Shown here: piece by piece, positions 1 to 8,757 of the stretch
Layout: each line of letters starts with the position of its first letter
Position numbering within the stretch: position 1 is the first letter of the stretch
Origin: Gammaproteobacteria bacterium
Lineage (GTDB): Bacteria > Pseudomonadota > Gammaproteobacteria > BMS3Bbin11
Assembly (NCBI GenBank): GCA_013150915.1
Contig: JAADJE010000090.1
Coordinates: 1-48,928 of the forward strand
DNA length: 48,928 nt
Direction of reading: 5' to 3'
The notes under the pieces: model-generated
The model's input: only the letters and a program-made list of their open reading frames with translations
Told to the model about the DNA's origin: nothing
Databases searched by the model: none
Made by a program: the position numbers and the translations under genes

Positions 1-15
1 TTTGCGAATGTCCAT
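1..15 (-). CDS. accB: Start of biotin carboxyl carrier protein (partial, 5 codons)
   Basis: The minus strand reads ATG GAC ATT CGC AAA (MDIRK) up to the window edge. MDIRK is the conserved N-terminus of AccB, the biotin carboxyl carrier subunit of acetyl-CoA carboxylase that feeds fatty acid synthesis. It lies downstream of aroQ on the same strand, and aroQ-accB-accC is a common gammaproteobacterial gene order. Only five codons are visible, so the identification rests on this short match plus gene order. Confidence 0.65.
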
Positions 16-50
16 CCGGTGTCGTTCCACAGGTCATGAATTTGCGCGGG

Positions 51-80
51 AGTATACCGCCACTTGCGGGGAAATGTTAG
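51..80 (-). promoter_or_regulatory. Candidate sigma70 promoter for accB
   Basis: On the minus strand a CTAACA (75-80) lies 18 nt upstream of TATACT (51-56), which matches five of six bases of the -10 consensus. Transcription would start about 30 nt before the accB ATG at position 15. The site is in the aroQ-accB gap, so accB could be expressed both from it and by read-through from aroQ. It was found by eye only. Confidence 0.4.
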
Positions 81-107
81 TGAAAATCCGCGAAATCCGC
101 TGAAAAC

Positions 108-563
108 TCAGCTTTTGGCATTTTTGTCGCCGAGATACGACAATGCCGCCTGCAACGCCAGATCATAGCCTATAGGCCCCAAGCCGCTGATGACACCAAC
201 GGCGATATCAGAGAAATAGGACCTGTGGCGAAATTCCTCGCGTGCGTGTACGTTAGAGAGGTGAACTTCGATGAAGGGGATCTTTACACCCAGTAGAGCG
301 TCACGCAGGGCAACGCTGGTGTGGGTAAAGCCGGCCGGGTTAAAGATAATGAAATCGATGTCTTCATGGGCAGCGGCGTGGATGCGGTCGATCAACGCGT
401 ATTCAGAGTTGGACTGGAAGGTGAGCAGCTGCGCGCCCTCCTCCGAGGCACGCTCGCCAAGGTGACGATTGATGTCGCCCAGTGTAGTGGCCCCATAATG
501 CCCCGGCTCGCGGGTACCGAGCAGGTTCAGGTTGGGACCGTTTAGGGTAAGTATGCCAGACAT
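108..563 (-). CDS. aroQ: Type II 3-dehydroquinate dehydratase
   Basis: This cytoplasmic shikimate-pathway enzyme converts 3-dehydroquinate to 3-dehydroshikimate. At 151 residues it has the usual type II length. Visible family motifs are the N-terminal [14 protein letters not shown] loop, QSNSE near residue 50, the [16 protein letters not shown] block around residues 75-90, and EVHLSN near residue 100, followed by [11 protein letters not shown] with the conserved His and Arg. It starts with ATG at 563 and lies 92 nt upstream of accB. It is divergent from the TPR glycosyltransferase gene across a 49-nt gap. This is a housekeeping gene that marks the left flank as core chromosome. Confidence 0.97.
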   Translation of the reverse strand: MSGILTLNGPNLNLLGTREPGHYGATTLGDINRHLGERASEEGAQLLTFQSNSEYALIDRIHAAAHEDIDFIIFNPAGFTHTSVALRDALLGVKIPFIEVHLSNVHAREEFRHRSYFSDIAVGVISGLGPIGYDLALQAALSYLGDKNAKS

Positions 564-612
564 TGCCCAGATCTAGACTCACAAATATTTTGAATAGTAG
601 TGCACATTATGC

Positions 613-2784
613 ATGAACAGCCACATTTATCCATGGCAAGAGACGTTCGAAACTACCAACCGAAAAATTGTACAATGCAGCCGGATACCCGCGAAGTCCA
701 TAGTGGCACTGAAAATGTCTGAATCACGAGAACAACAAAGGGCGCATGCACTTGCCCTTGTGCAGGCACAAAAGTTTACTGACGCCCGAAAACTGTATAG
801 AGCACTCTGTGAATCTAATTCTTGCGATATAGACGCATGGTTCATGCTGGGCGCCGTCAATGCCCAGTTGAGCAGGTTTGATGAAGCAACCACCTGCTGC
901 CAGAATGTTCTCCAAATGAATCCAGCTCATATTCAAGCCCTGTACATCCTGGCCCAGATCAGGCTACAAAAGAGCGACTTTAACCAGGCGATAAAAACTT
1001 TCCGGAAAATACTTAAAATAAATCCTGACCAGGAAAATGCGCGCAATGGCCTGAAGCACGCTCAAAGCATGCTGAAAACAAAGCACCGGCGGACCCCGGG
1101 CAAGGGCAACAGGAACGCTGAGCGGCTTTTTAAAGAAGGTTGGCAATTCCAACAAAGAGGCGAATGGAAAGCAGCCTATGAATGTTACCAGCTAGCATTA
1201 GAAAAGGAACCAAACGCTTTACCCTTGCTGACTAATATCGGATTTGTTTGTCGCATGCTGAATCAGTATGAAGCAGCAACCGGATATCATGAGAGGGCGT
1301 TGGCTATCGACCCAGGGCTAATTGATGAGCGTTACAACCTCGGAGTTTCCTACAAGGAAGTGCTGCGCCTCTCTCAAGCATCTGAGTGCTTTCAGCAAGT
1401 ATTGCGTGTACAACCTGATAATGCAGCTGCTCTCCATGGTCTAGGGATTGTAAATTTACTGCAGGGACATGCCGACAAGGCGGAAGAGGTTATGCGTCAG
1501 GCACTGGACCTGAAACCGGATGACCTTGCGGCACGTTCCCGGCTACTAATGACAATGAATTACTACTCGAATGAACCGGAACAATTGTTCCAGGAGCACA
1601 TCGAATGGGATAGATTTTACCCATACCCCGCCCAGATACATAAGCATGCCACCGGTGATGGGGATCGGCGGCTGAAAGTCGGCTACCTGTCACCGGATTT
1701 TTGCGGCCATCCTGTCGCTCTTTTTATGGAACCTCTGTTGGCACATCATGATAGTGATTCTTTCGAAATCTTCTGCTACTCAGATGTTGCTAATGCCGAT
1801 GGTATTACGGTTTACCTACAGCAATTGGTTCCTAACTGGCGTGATGTACGACAACTGGGAGATGACGCACTGGGCAGGCAAATACAACACGACCGTATTG
1901 ATATACTGGTTGATCTGGCTGGCCACACCCCTAACAACCGTCTTGGAGTATTTGCCCGTAAACCGACACCTGTACAGGTGAGCTATCTGGGATACCCCAA
2001 TACCTCAGGTCTCGCAGCGATGGATTACCGGCTAACCGATGCCTGGGCAGACCCTCCCGGAAAAACTGAACACTTGCATTCCGAAACCCTGGTTCGTCTT
2101 AAAGATGGGTTTCTGTGCTATAGACCACTGGAAGGTACGGTGATAACACCATCGCCCTGTATCAAGAAAGGCTATACCACATTTGGCTCCTTCAATAATC
2201 TAGCCAAGGTGACTCCGGATGTAATTGCTCAGTGGGCAAGTCTGTTGCAGGCTGCACCGGCTTCCCGCCTGCTACTAAAAACCAAACCATTACGCGATGA
2301 GCGGACACGGGAAACAATTTACCAGCAGTTTCTAGAACACGGGATTCAGCGTGAGAGAGTAGATCTTGTCGGCTGGACAGATAAAATGAGTGACCATATG
2401 GCTCTCTATGGGCAGGTGGATATCGGACTGGACCCATTCCCATACAATGGTACGACAACCACGTGCGAGGCAATATGGATGGGGGTGCCGGTGGTTACTC
2501 TCGCAGGCCAGACTCATTCTGGACGCGTAGGCGTGAGCTTGCTATCGACGATCGGCCTGACAGAGTTCATAGCCAAAGATATGCACGACTATATTGACAT
2601 TGCAATACGCTTGGCTAGTGATGTTGAACGCCTGTCCCGTCTTAGGCACGAGATGCGTGACCGCGTATCGGCTTCTTCCTTGTGTGACGCTGCCGCCTTC
2701 GCCAACCATGTTGAAAATGCCTATAGGGAAATGTGGAGGAATTGGTGTGATGCTAAAACAGAAACTGGCAGCCGAGCAGGGTAA
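613..2784 (+). CDS. TPR-containing SPINDLY/OGT-family O-linked glycosyltransferase
   Basis: This 723-residue protein has TPR repeats from about residue 35 to 330, with A-x-x-x-Y/F-x-x-A-L spacing such as GAVNAQLSRFDEA and LGVSYKEVLRLSQA. They are followed by a GT41-type catalytic region. Family motifs include VGYLSPDFCGHPVALFMEPL near residue 356, LVDLAGHTPNNRL, QVSYLGYPNTSGL, FGSFNNLAKVTP, and DPFPYNGTTTTCEAIWMGVP near residue 610. Bacterial members transfer sugars (often GlcNAc) to protein Ser/Thr; substrate and sugar cannot be read here. Translation may start at 613 or at the second Met (715); neither has a clear ribosome-binding site, and the TPR region begins just after the second. It reads away from aroQ and is followed by an orphan open frame and a sulfotransferase-like gene. 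Confidence 0.9.
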   Translation: MNSHIYPWQETFETTNRKIVQCSRIPAKSIVALKMSESREQQRAHALALVQAQKFTDARKLYRALCESNSCDIDAWFMLGAVNAQLSRFDEATTCCQNVLQMNPAHIQALYILAQIRLQKSDFNQAIKTFRKILKINPDQENARNGLKHAQSMLKTKHRRTPGKGNRNAERLFKEGWQFQQRGEWKAAYECYQLALEKEPNALPLLTNIGFVCRMLNQYEAATGYHERALAIDPGLIDERYNLGVSYKEVLRLSQASECFQQVLRVQPDNAAALHGLGIVNLLQGHADKAEEVMRQALDLKPDDLAARSRLLMTMNYYSNEPEQLFQEHIEWDRFYPYPAQIHKHATGDGDRRLKVGYLSPDFCGHPVALFMEPLLAHHDSDSFEIFCYSDVANADGITVYLQQLVPNWRDVRQLGDDALGRQIQHDRIDILVDLAGHTPNNRLGVFARKPTPVQVSYLGYPNTSGLAAMDYRLTDAWADPPGKTEHLHSETLVRLKDGFLCYRPLEGTVITPSPCIKKGYTTFGSFNNLAKVTPDVIAQWASLLQAAPASRLLLKTKPLRDERTRETIYQQFLEHGIQRERVDLVGWTDKMSDHMALYGQVDIGLDPFPYNGTTTTCEAIWMGVPVVTLAGQTHSGRVGVSLLSTIGLTEFIAKDMHDYIDIAIRLASDVERLSRLRHEMRDRVSASSLCDAAAFANHVENAYREMWRNWCDAKTETGSRAG

Positions 2785-3200
2785 TCCTCTCAGAAACCAA
2801 ACCGTGTTGAGCTGTAGTGTAACAAGTGGAGATTTGTCGACATATTTAATGCTTTAGCATACAATAAAAAATAGTCATATTAATTCACCGGGGGTCAGCT
2901 CGATAGCATTTTAGGGACTGTACTCGGCGACTTTTCACAAGAGCTGAACATCAACCAGTGGACAAGCAATATCGATGCAGCCGGCAACATCAACTTTACG
3001 CCAACTAGACGCTTGGTATACCCCACATTAATCTCGGCCTTTGAGGGAGTCCGCTGGAACGTGGACAATTTCGGTGGCCTCGATGGCTCAGGTTTTGCTG
3101 GGTACAGCATATGGAAGGAAATTGAGAGCCGTCTAAAACCACGGACAACCCATTTTTTGAATCCACATCATACGACATCGCTGACCAGCCATTATTTGAT
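2785..3200. other. 416-nt gap between glycosyltransferase and sulfotransferase genes
   Basis: The first 100 nt are AT-rich and hold a small dyad (ATGC-TTTA-GCAT near 2850) but no convincing terminator. From 2884 onward a plus-strand frame stays open to a stop at 3211-3213, overlapping the next gene; it is annotated separately. I see no RNA gene or mobile element. Confidence 0.5.
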
Positions 3201-3213
3201 ATGCAACATTTAG
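2884..3213 (+). pseudogene. Open frame without start, possible gene remnant
   Basis: The frame is open for about 109 codons between TAA at 2881 and TAG at 3211. Its first three quarters look protein-like (GQLDSILGTVLGDFSQELN, then FEGVRWNVDNFGGLDGSGFA, then GYSIWKEIESRLK), while the last 25 codons look random. The only in-frame Met starts lie well inside (3013, for example), so the frame could be the decayed 3' end of a gene that lost its 5' part. It overlaps the start of the sulfotransferase gene by 13 nt. I do not recognise the family. Chance openness is possible, and a conserved protein match would be needed to confirm it. Confidence 0.3.
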
Positions 3214-4025
3214 CTTTACTCCATGGACTTGCTAGATGTGGCGGCACAGTGATCTCTCGATGCATTGGATGCATGAATAATATTGTCTTGCTATCTGAAA
3301 TTCATCAGATAGCCCCTTCGTTGGTTAACCGGGCTTTCCCCAATGCGGGGGTCAAGTTCAATGCGTTATTCCAAGCTATCAATTGGTATCCGTTTTTGTT
3401 CAACCCGGAAGATGAACTGTGGGTAATGAACAGTATTCATGTTGATAATACACTTGATATTATCCAATCGATTGCTCAACGAGTAGCGGCAAAGGAGATG
3501 TCGTTGGTCATCAGGGACTGGCCACATCTGGATTTTATCGGCAAACCATATCTACAACACCCGACTTATCAAATGAGTATGCAGGAGAATCTGCATACTC
3601 ATTTTAGTTTGCATGAAGCCTTTATCGTGCGCCACCCAATAGCGCAGTTTTTATCGATGATTAATTCTGGAAGCGCACATGACTATATGAAGGATGAAAC
3701 TGGCGTTAAGCATTTTCTGAGAGGGTATCGCGCGTTCGCAGAAATTGCAAAGGATGGTAACTTCATTAGATACGAGGATTTCATATCTTCCCCTGAATGC
3801 ATCATAGAAATCTTGGCCGGGCAATTGAATATTAATTTTGATCCGGCATATACAGAAAGATGGAAACACTACACAAATATAACTGGTGATACCAAGAGAA
3901 TGGCTTCTCAAGAAATATGCAGGGAAAATTATTTTGTATTTGAAAAGGTCTATAAAAGATTCTTCGTTGAATCAGCAGATTTCAAATGCGCTATCGAGTT
4001 ACTCGGGTATGAAGAAGACCTATAG
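3201..4025 (+). CDS. Sulfotransferase-like protein
   Basis: This 274-residue protein opens with HGLARCGGTVISRCIG, which resembles the 5'-phosphosulfate loop (PRSGGT-type) of PAPS-dependent sulfotransferases and related P-loop proteins. Around residues 135-150, FIVRHPIAQFLSMINSG matches the 3'-phosphate-binding RxP block, and IRYEDFISSP fits the later YEDL motif. These features support transfer of sulfate from PAPS to a hydroxyl or similar group; the acceptor is unknown. The canonical Pro-Arg-Ser of the loop is Ala-Arg-Cys here, so activity is uncertain. The ATG at 3201 sits immediately before the loop and has no obvious ribosome-binding site, so the start could lie elsewhere. The gene looks AT-richer than the PKS genes and is convergent with the DUF1302 gene. 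Confidence 0.7.
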   Translation: MQHLALLHGLARCGGTVISRCIGCMNNIVLLSEIHQIAPSLVNRAFPNAGVKFNALFQAINWYPFLFNPEDELWVMNSIHVDNTLDIIQSIAQRVAAKEMSLVIRDWPHLDFIGKPYLQHPTYQMSMQENLHTHFSLHEAFIVRHPIAQFLSMINSGSAHDYMKDETGVKHFLRGYRAFAEIAKDGNFIRYEDFISSPECIIEILAGQLNINFDPAYTERWKHYTNITGDTKRMASQEICRENYFVFEKVYKRFFVESADFKCAIELLGYEEDL

Positions 4026-4165
4026 TTGGCTGGCATAAAATTTCAGCAGCATCCTGCCGCCAAGACTCTACGACCCAGGGTCTGGACGAGTCCCTATCAG
4101 TGACAATACAACGCTCTCTGTCGGCGACGACCGTAGCACGGATACCATACACCACTACAAATCGC

Positions 4166-5488
4166 CTAGAATCCCAGCTCGAACCCCATAACTATACGGT
4201 CATTGTCATTGAACTCACCAAACAGACCCGCGCGGTTACCGTAGAAAATATCAGTCCCTATCCACGTCTTGACGTCATCCTGCCATTCATAAGTGACCTT
4301 CGGCCTGAGCAACCCATCACCATCAGTAATACCGGCAAGCCACAACACCTCAGCCTGTAGCGTATTATTGAGAAATTCACGTCGCACCAGAAAAGTCACT
4401 GTTGTCTCCAGTTCATTTCTCGTCATCCCGGCCGGTGAATCGGGGACCCAGCTCTGAAATATCTGGGCACTCACAAAAGTATCTGAAAGCCCGGACCAAT
4501 CCAGGCCGAAAACGTATGACAGCTCAGGACCCTCAAAAACACCGTCACGATCCGAGGGGTCACTGGTCAAAAAGTAGCGATTTGTAAAGTAACCGACCTC
4601 GCCGCGAGCCACCCACTCTCCGAACGCATTACTGAATGTGCCACCAAAAACATGAGTACGCTCATACTTGGGCGTAACAATGACCATGGGGCCCGTTGCT
4701 GTCATCTTCGACCGCTGAAATAAGACGGGTTGATTATCATACTGGTATAGATAGTTAAACGTCAGATCCCAACCATCCCAGAATGTCGATAACCGTAGTC
4801 CAGCATCAGAATCTCTAATTACTCGATCAGGCCTGCTCAGGGGTTGAATGTTAACATTGAGTCCCGGCGGTGGTCTGGGCACAAGGTGAGAAGACGTAAA
4901 TGCATAAGTCGCATCACTCCTGGGCAAAGCATGATAGGTTTGATCGAGAATCCAGATGACCTGAGCATCCCAACTGCCCAATTGGCGCTCCAGGTTAACC
5001 GTCCACAGTGGTATCCGTGAGTCATCGAAATCCTCCAGAATGAATTCACGGAAAGACTGGGGATTAACCACATCCAGGACCTTCAGGCCATCGGCCTCAC
5101 CCCACACCACCTGCTGTTTGCCTAGCGTGAGATAAGTCGCTCCCAAATTCATTTCCAGGTAGAACTCTCGCAGCTCTGCATCCAGACCCTGCGTAAGCAG
5201 ACTGGGTCGGGTTAGTGAGCTATAGCTGTCACGATCAACATCGTCTGGTTGAAGCCCATCGCTGGTTTCAGTTTTCAGGCGGCCAATAGCAGTCAGCTTG
5301 TAACCATTGCCGAAGCGACTTGTAAACTCTGGTTTCAACGACAGGCCCAAAGCCTGACTGTCGCCATTCCGGGTATTGACTGCCCACTGACTCCATACAG
5401 TGGTTGAGAACTCAGTTTCCCTCGACTGAGCACGCTGGCACAGCCCCAGAGCACACAGCATCACTACGGTGTAACGCCAGATAGTCAT
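4166..5488 (-). CDS. DUF1302-type outer-membrane beta-barrel protein
   Basis: This 440-residue protein starts with a signal peptide (hydrophobic VVMLCALGLCQRA). The rest alternates short amphipathic strands and turns and ends in VMGFELGF, a C-terminal aromatic typical of outer-membrane barrels. The segments EFYLEMNLGATYLTLGKQQV and VVWGEADGLKVLDVVNPQ are characteristic of the DUF1302 family, which often pairs with RND permeases and LolA-like proteins. It is the last gene of the minus-strand PKS run, 17 nt after the LolA-like gene. Its likely role is an outer-membrane exit or acceptor for a hydrophobic product. This is inferred from the neighbours, since the family has no well-established function. 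Confidence 0.82.
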   Translation of the reverse strand: MTIWRYTVVMLCALGLCQRAQSRETEFSTTVWSQWAVNTRNGDSQALGLSLKPEFTSRFGNGYKLTAIGRLKTETSDGLQPDDVDRDSYSSLTRPSLLTQGLDAELREFYLEMNLGATYLTLGKQQVVWGEADGLKVLDVVNPQSFREFILEDFDDSRIPLWTVNLERQLGSWDAQVIWILDQTYHALPRSDATYAFTSSHLVPRPPPGLNVNIQPLSRPDRVIRDSDAGLRLSTFWDGWDLTFNYLYQYDNQPVLFQRSKMTATGPMVIVTPKYERTHVFGGTFSNAFGEWVARGEVGYFTNRYFLTSDPSDRDGVFEGPELSYVFGLDWSGLSDTFVSAQIFQSWVPDSPAGMTRNELETTVTFLVRREFLNNTLQAEVLWLAGITDGDGLLRPKVTYEWQDDVKTWIGTDIFYGNRAGLFGEFNDNDRIVMGFELGF

Positions 5489-5505
5489 CGTAAAAAGCGG
5501 CCCCG

Positions 5506-6330
5506 CTACAATCCACGCCTGATGGCCTTCCGGGTAAACACAGCATCGCGTACATCTGTAGCATAATCAACTTCGCTAAAAGTAAATATAGTGCGATGCT
5601 TCGTCTTATGGTTTTCTACTTCAATACGGTGCTGGGTCCATATACCCTGCACTTGACGAATATCCTCGGAAAGGATTGTCTTAAGCAACTTTCCACGGGC
5701 ATCCCAAAACCGGCTGCGACGCACCATCCAGATCTCGTCATCTACACACTGCTCGACACGGCTATAACCGAGTTCTCGTGTTGTCTTTTCATCGACCGGA
5801 AGTGCTTCAACTATATAGCAATGAAATCCATCAACTTCGTCTTCACCTATTGTCTTACGTGTGTAGTCTTCAATGGAAACTTTGGTTTCCAGTTTAATAT
5901 CCTCATAGGTGAAGTCTGTACCCAGAAAGTAGTCCCCACGGTCTGCCGCAGAGATCCTTCTCACTTTACGCATTGCTGGCAAATACAACCACTGGTCATC
6001 GTCTCTGTCCTTTGCAGGGAAGTCATAGGTCAAAAATGCTGTTCCCTTCAGGTTTTTCGGCGAAAGATAGAAAAGTACGCTACGCTTTTCCTGACCATAA
6101 TATTTCCTGAACCCACGCGTCTGGCGTACGCGTTTTTTCCCACTGCGATCGATCATAGCCATGGTGAGCTTGCGTGAGACGGCTTTCCCTTCGTCTCGGG
6201 CGTTGATGTGCTGTGCAATATCATCACCAGTTGGCCAATCTGAAGCCTGGATATCAGTAACAATCAGAGGCAGTGTAAATATCAGACCAGCTACAACTTT
6301 TGCTAATAAGCGCTCTAATGTATTATTCAT
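5506..6330 (-). CDS. Periplasmic outer-membrane lipoprotein-sorting (LolA-like) protein
   Basis: The 274-residue product has an N-terminal signal sequence ending near LIVTDIQAS. It matches the LolA-like outer membrane lipoprotein-sorting family that accompanies RND/MMPL permeases: GKKRVRQTRGFRKYYG, LSPKNLKGTAFLTYDF, WLYLPAMRKVRRISAADRG, SFMG-type region as DYFLGTDFTYEDI, and VDGFHCYIVEALP. Such proteins have an unclosed half-barrel that can carry lipids or other hydrophobic molecules across the periplasm. The start is supported by AGGAG six nucleotides before the ATG. It lies 18 nt after the RND gene and 17 nt before the DUF1302 gene, so the three are almost certainly co-translated. Carriage of the PKS product is inference. 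Confidence 0.87.
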   Translation of the reverse strand: MNNTLERLLAKVVAGLIFTLPLIVTDIQASDWPTGDDIAQHINARDEGKAVSRKLTMAMIDRSGKKRVRQTRGFRKYYGQEKRSVLFYLSPKNLKGTAFLTYDFPAKDRDDDQWLYLPAMRKVRRISAADRGDYFLGTDFTYEDIKLETKVSIEDYTRKTIGEDEVDGFHCYIVEALPVDEKTTRELGYSRVEQCVDDEIWMVRRSRFWDARGKLLKTILSEDIRQVQGIWTQHRIEVENHKTKHRTIFTFSEVDYATDVRDAVFTRKAIRRGL

Positions 6331-6348
6331 AACAAACTCCTGAGTCGT

Positions 6349-8757
6349 CTATTCTGCCGGCTTTGCCTGCACAGCAGGCTTTGAGATACCCGGATTATCT
6401 TGCCGGATAAATCGCGGCTTAAACACTTTCAGTAGGGCGGGCAAAACCGTCATGCTAACGATAAAACTGGTCCCCATCGCGACAGCCACCAGGACACCGA
6501 ATTCGTGTAAGACAATTACTTTGCTGATGAGCAATACTCCAAACCCAAGCGCCAGTGCAGCAAAATTAAACAGCAATGCTCGACCAGTCGACGGGTATAG
6601 CTTTTCAATAGCTTCATCTATGGATAGTCGCGACTCACACATTAGAGTTTGCAAACGCTCTGTAGTATGAACGGAAAAGTCCACGCCAAGACCTATCGAT
6701 ATAGCTGCAAACATAGAAGTACCTATAGAGAGCCATATACCGGTAAATCCCATAACCGCATAGATCATCAAAATAGTTATAACAACCGGCAGCAGGACGA
6801 TTGTACCCGCAACCACAGAGCGGAAACTAATGCCTGCCACAATCCATACAAGCAATAGCGAGATGATGACGCTGATAATATGACCTTCGCCAAGACGTTT
6901 TATCCAATGGTAGTCGACATTGACTCGACCACTAAGGTTTGCATTGATTCCAGGAGCGTTAAACTTTGTATCAATATAATGACCTGCTGCCTCGACCACT
7001 GATTTCCCGATAGAATATCTACCATCATCCAGACGGGCTCGCACATTGGCAAGTCTGTAGTCGTAATCCACCTCTTCCTGGAAATCTGTCGGATTACCGC
7101 TAACGGAATAGAGCAAGAAGTATTGCGCAACCAGATCAAGAGTATCCGGCAGGTGATATTCCTCAATCCGATCCTCATTGAGCGCCTTGTTCATCTGCTT
7201 CAGATAATCCACGATCGAAGTGGTACCTTTCACATGGGGGAGTGTTTCCAGATAGTTCTGTAGCGCTTCAATCCGTTGAAGATTTTCTGGCTTGAACAAA
7301 TCTTCTGGTTCCGGTGTTTCAACCATAATATCAAGGTAATGACTACCGTCGAATACCTCGTTTATAGCCTTGTCCGCAACACGTAACGGCTCTCCCGGAT
7401 CAAAAACCCGTATCAGCATTTCATCGAGTTGTATTCTTGACGCACCAATCACGCCAATAACAACAATAGCGCTTGCAGCTACAAGAATCAGGCGTGGGAA
7501 ACGCATCACAGCCTTTCCCATTACTGCCAATATATTACCGAACACATCGACGTCAGGTGAACCAACGCCCGATCCACGCCGATAGGCATTACTCGGCTTA
7601 AGCTTTAAAAGACTCAGCACCGCTGGAACCACTGTCAACGAATACAACCAGGCAACGCCGACACCAATAAGAGAAAACAATCCAAAATACTGCATCGGTG
7701 GCATAACTGATGCGAAGTACAGCCCTAAAAAGCCTGCCATCGTGGTTAACGATGTTAATGTAACAGGACGCCACATTTGCACCATAGTTCGTACTGTCAC
7801 ATCACGAGGATGGTCCCCGGGGTTGAGCGCTACGTCCTCATAGTATTGACTGAGGATATGAATTGAATCTGCGACAGCGATACCAATCAAAACCACGGGC
7901 ATCGCGTTGGTAATAACAAAGAAGCTGATGCCCGCTGCAGCCATGATCCCAAGCGCGCTGGCGGCAGCGGCGACGACCACAAGATTAGGTAACAAGGTGC
8001 CACGAAGCGTACGGAATGCAACAAAACAGACTAAAGCAATGACAAGTCCCGCTATCGGTTGAAGACGGAATGCGTCCGCATCTACATAAGCCCCCATATA
8101 TCCGGCAACGGCACCCTCCCCGGCAAGATAAAGCCGTTCCCCTTTCTCCAGGGGGGCCTGCCGCACAATCTCCTGCAAGTCCTCATAAACACTTTGTGCT
8201 TTCACCTGGTCCAGCAGTTCAGCAACAACCAGCGTACCCGTTCCATCACGCGATACAAGGCTGCCCAGATACAACGGAAAACCCATCACCGCGCGACTGA
8301 CTGCATCGGCCTCTTGCTGGCTACGTGGTGGCACCTCAAAGAACGGTTCCACCAGCATGCCATCGCTGGTACCGATAATATTGTTTTCCGTAGCCAGGCT
8401 TGTAATACCATCAGGGTCAATATTTTGTACGTCTTCAAGGCGTCGCGTCAGCCATTCAACCAGCATCAAGGAATGAGGATTGAAAACACCATGCGGCCCA
8501 TCGTTGACCAGGGCGATGACCATCGGATCCTGCAGGCCAAAGATCTTTCGAACTTTTTCACGGAATAACAATGCCGGGTGATCGGGCGGGATAAACGCAT
8601 CGGCTCGCGTATCCTTGTGCAAAGTCGGGATAAAAGCAGCAAAGATCACGATCAACAACAGGCCGATGGCAATCACGACCCTTGGATATGCCGTTATTAA
8701 CCAAAACGCGCGCTGCGCACCAGGACTATCCATTTCGTTGCTCAACTTTTTATGCAT
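6349..8757 (-). CDS. RND/MMPL-family exporter
   Basis: This inner-membrane protein of 802 residues has the duplicated MMPL layout. TM1 is near residues 20-48, followed by a periplasmic loop to about 225, five TMs to about 400, TM7 near 415-440, a second loop to about 630, and five final TMs. Repeated motifs are VLIGIAVADSIHILSQYYED and AISIGLGVDFSVHTTERLQ, which carry the proton-relay acidic residues in TM4 and TM10. It belongs to the predicted RND superfamily exporters (COG1033 type) that move lipids or hydrophobic compounds. It overlaps the upstream DUF1214-like gene by 16 nt. A GAAGG touches the first ATG with no spacer, so translation may be coupled or may begin at Met9. No HlyD-type adaptor is present; the LolA-like protein may fill that role. 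Confidence 0.93.
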   Translation of the reverse strand: MHKKLSNEMDSPGAQRAFWLITAYPRVVIAIGLLLIVIFAAFIPTLHKDTRADAFIPPDHPALLFREKVRKIFGLQDPMVIALVNDGPHGVFNPHSLMLVEWLTRRLEDVQNIDPDGITSLATENNIIGTSDGMLVEPFFEVPPRSQQEADAVSRAVMGFPLYLGSLVSRDGTGTLVVAELLDQVKAQSVYEDLQEIVRQAPLEKGERLYLAGEGAVAGYMGAYVDADAFRLQPIAGLVIALVCFVAFRTLRGTLLPNLVVVAAAASALGIMAAAGISFFVITNAMPVVLIGIAVADSIHILSQYYEDVALNPGDHPRDVTVRTMVQMWRPVTLTSLTTMAGFLGLYFASVMPPMQYFGLFSLIGVGVAWLYSLTVVPAVLSLLKLKPSNAYRRGSGVGSPDVDVFGNILAVMGKAVMRFPRLILVAASAIVVIGVIGASRIQLDEMLIRVFDPGEPLRVADKAINEVFDGSHYLDIMVETPEPEDLFKPENLQRIEALQNYLETLPHVKGTTSIVDYLKQMNKALNEDRIEEYHLPDTLDLVAQYFLLYSVSGNPTDFQEEVDYDYRLANVRARLDDGRYSIGKSVVEAAGHYIDTKFNAPGINANLSGRVNVDYHWIKRLGEGHIISVIISLLLVWIVAGISFRSVVAGTIVLLPVVITILMIYAVMGFTGIWLSIGTSMFAAISIGLGVDFSVHTTERLQTLMCESRLSIDEAIEKLYPSTGRALLFNFAALALGFGVLLISKVIVLHEFGVLVAVAMGTSFIVSMTVLPALLKVFKPRFIRQDNPGISKPAVQAKPAE

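Noticed and set aside
4026-4165. GACCC-A-GGGTC hairpin as a bidirectional terminator between convergent genes
   Set aside because: The loop is one base and no T-run follows on either strand, so it does not qualify.
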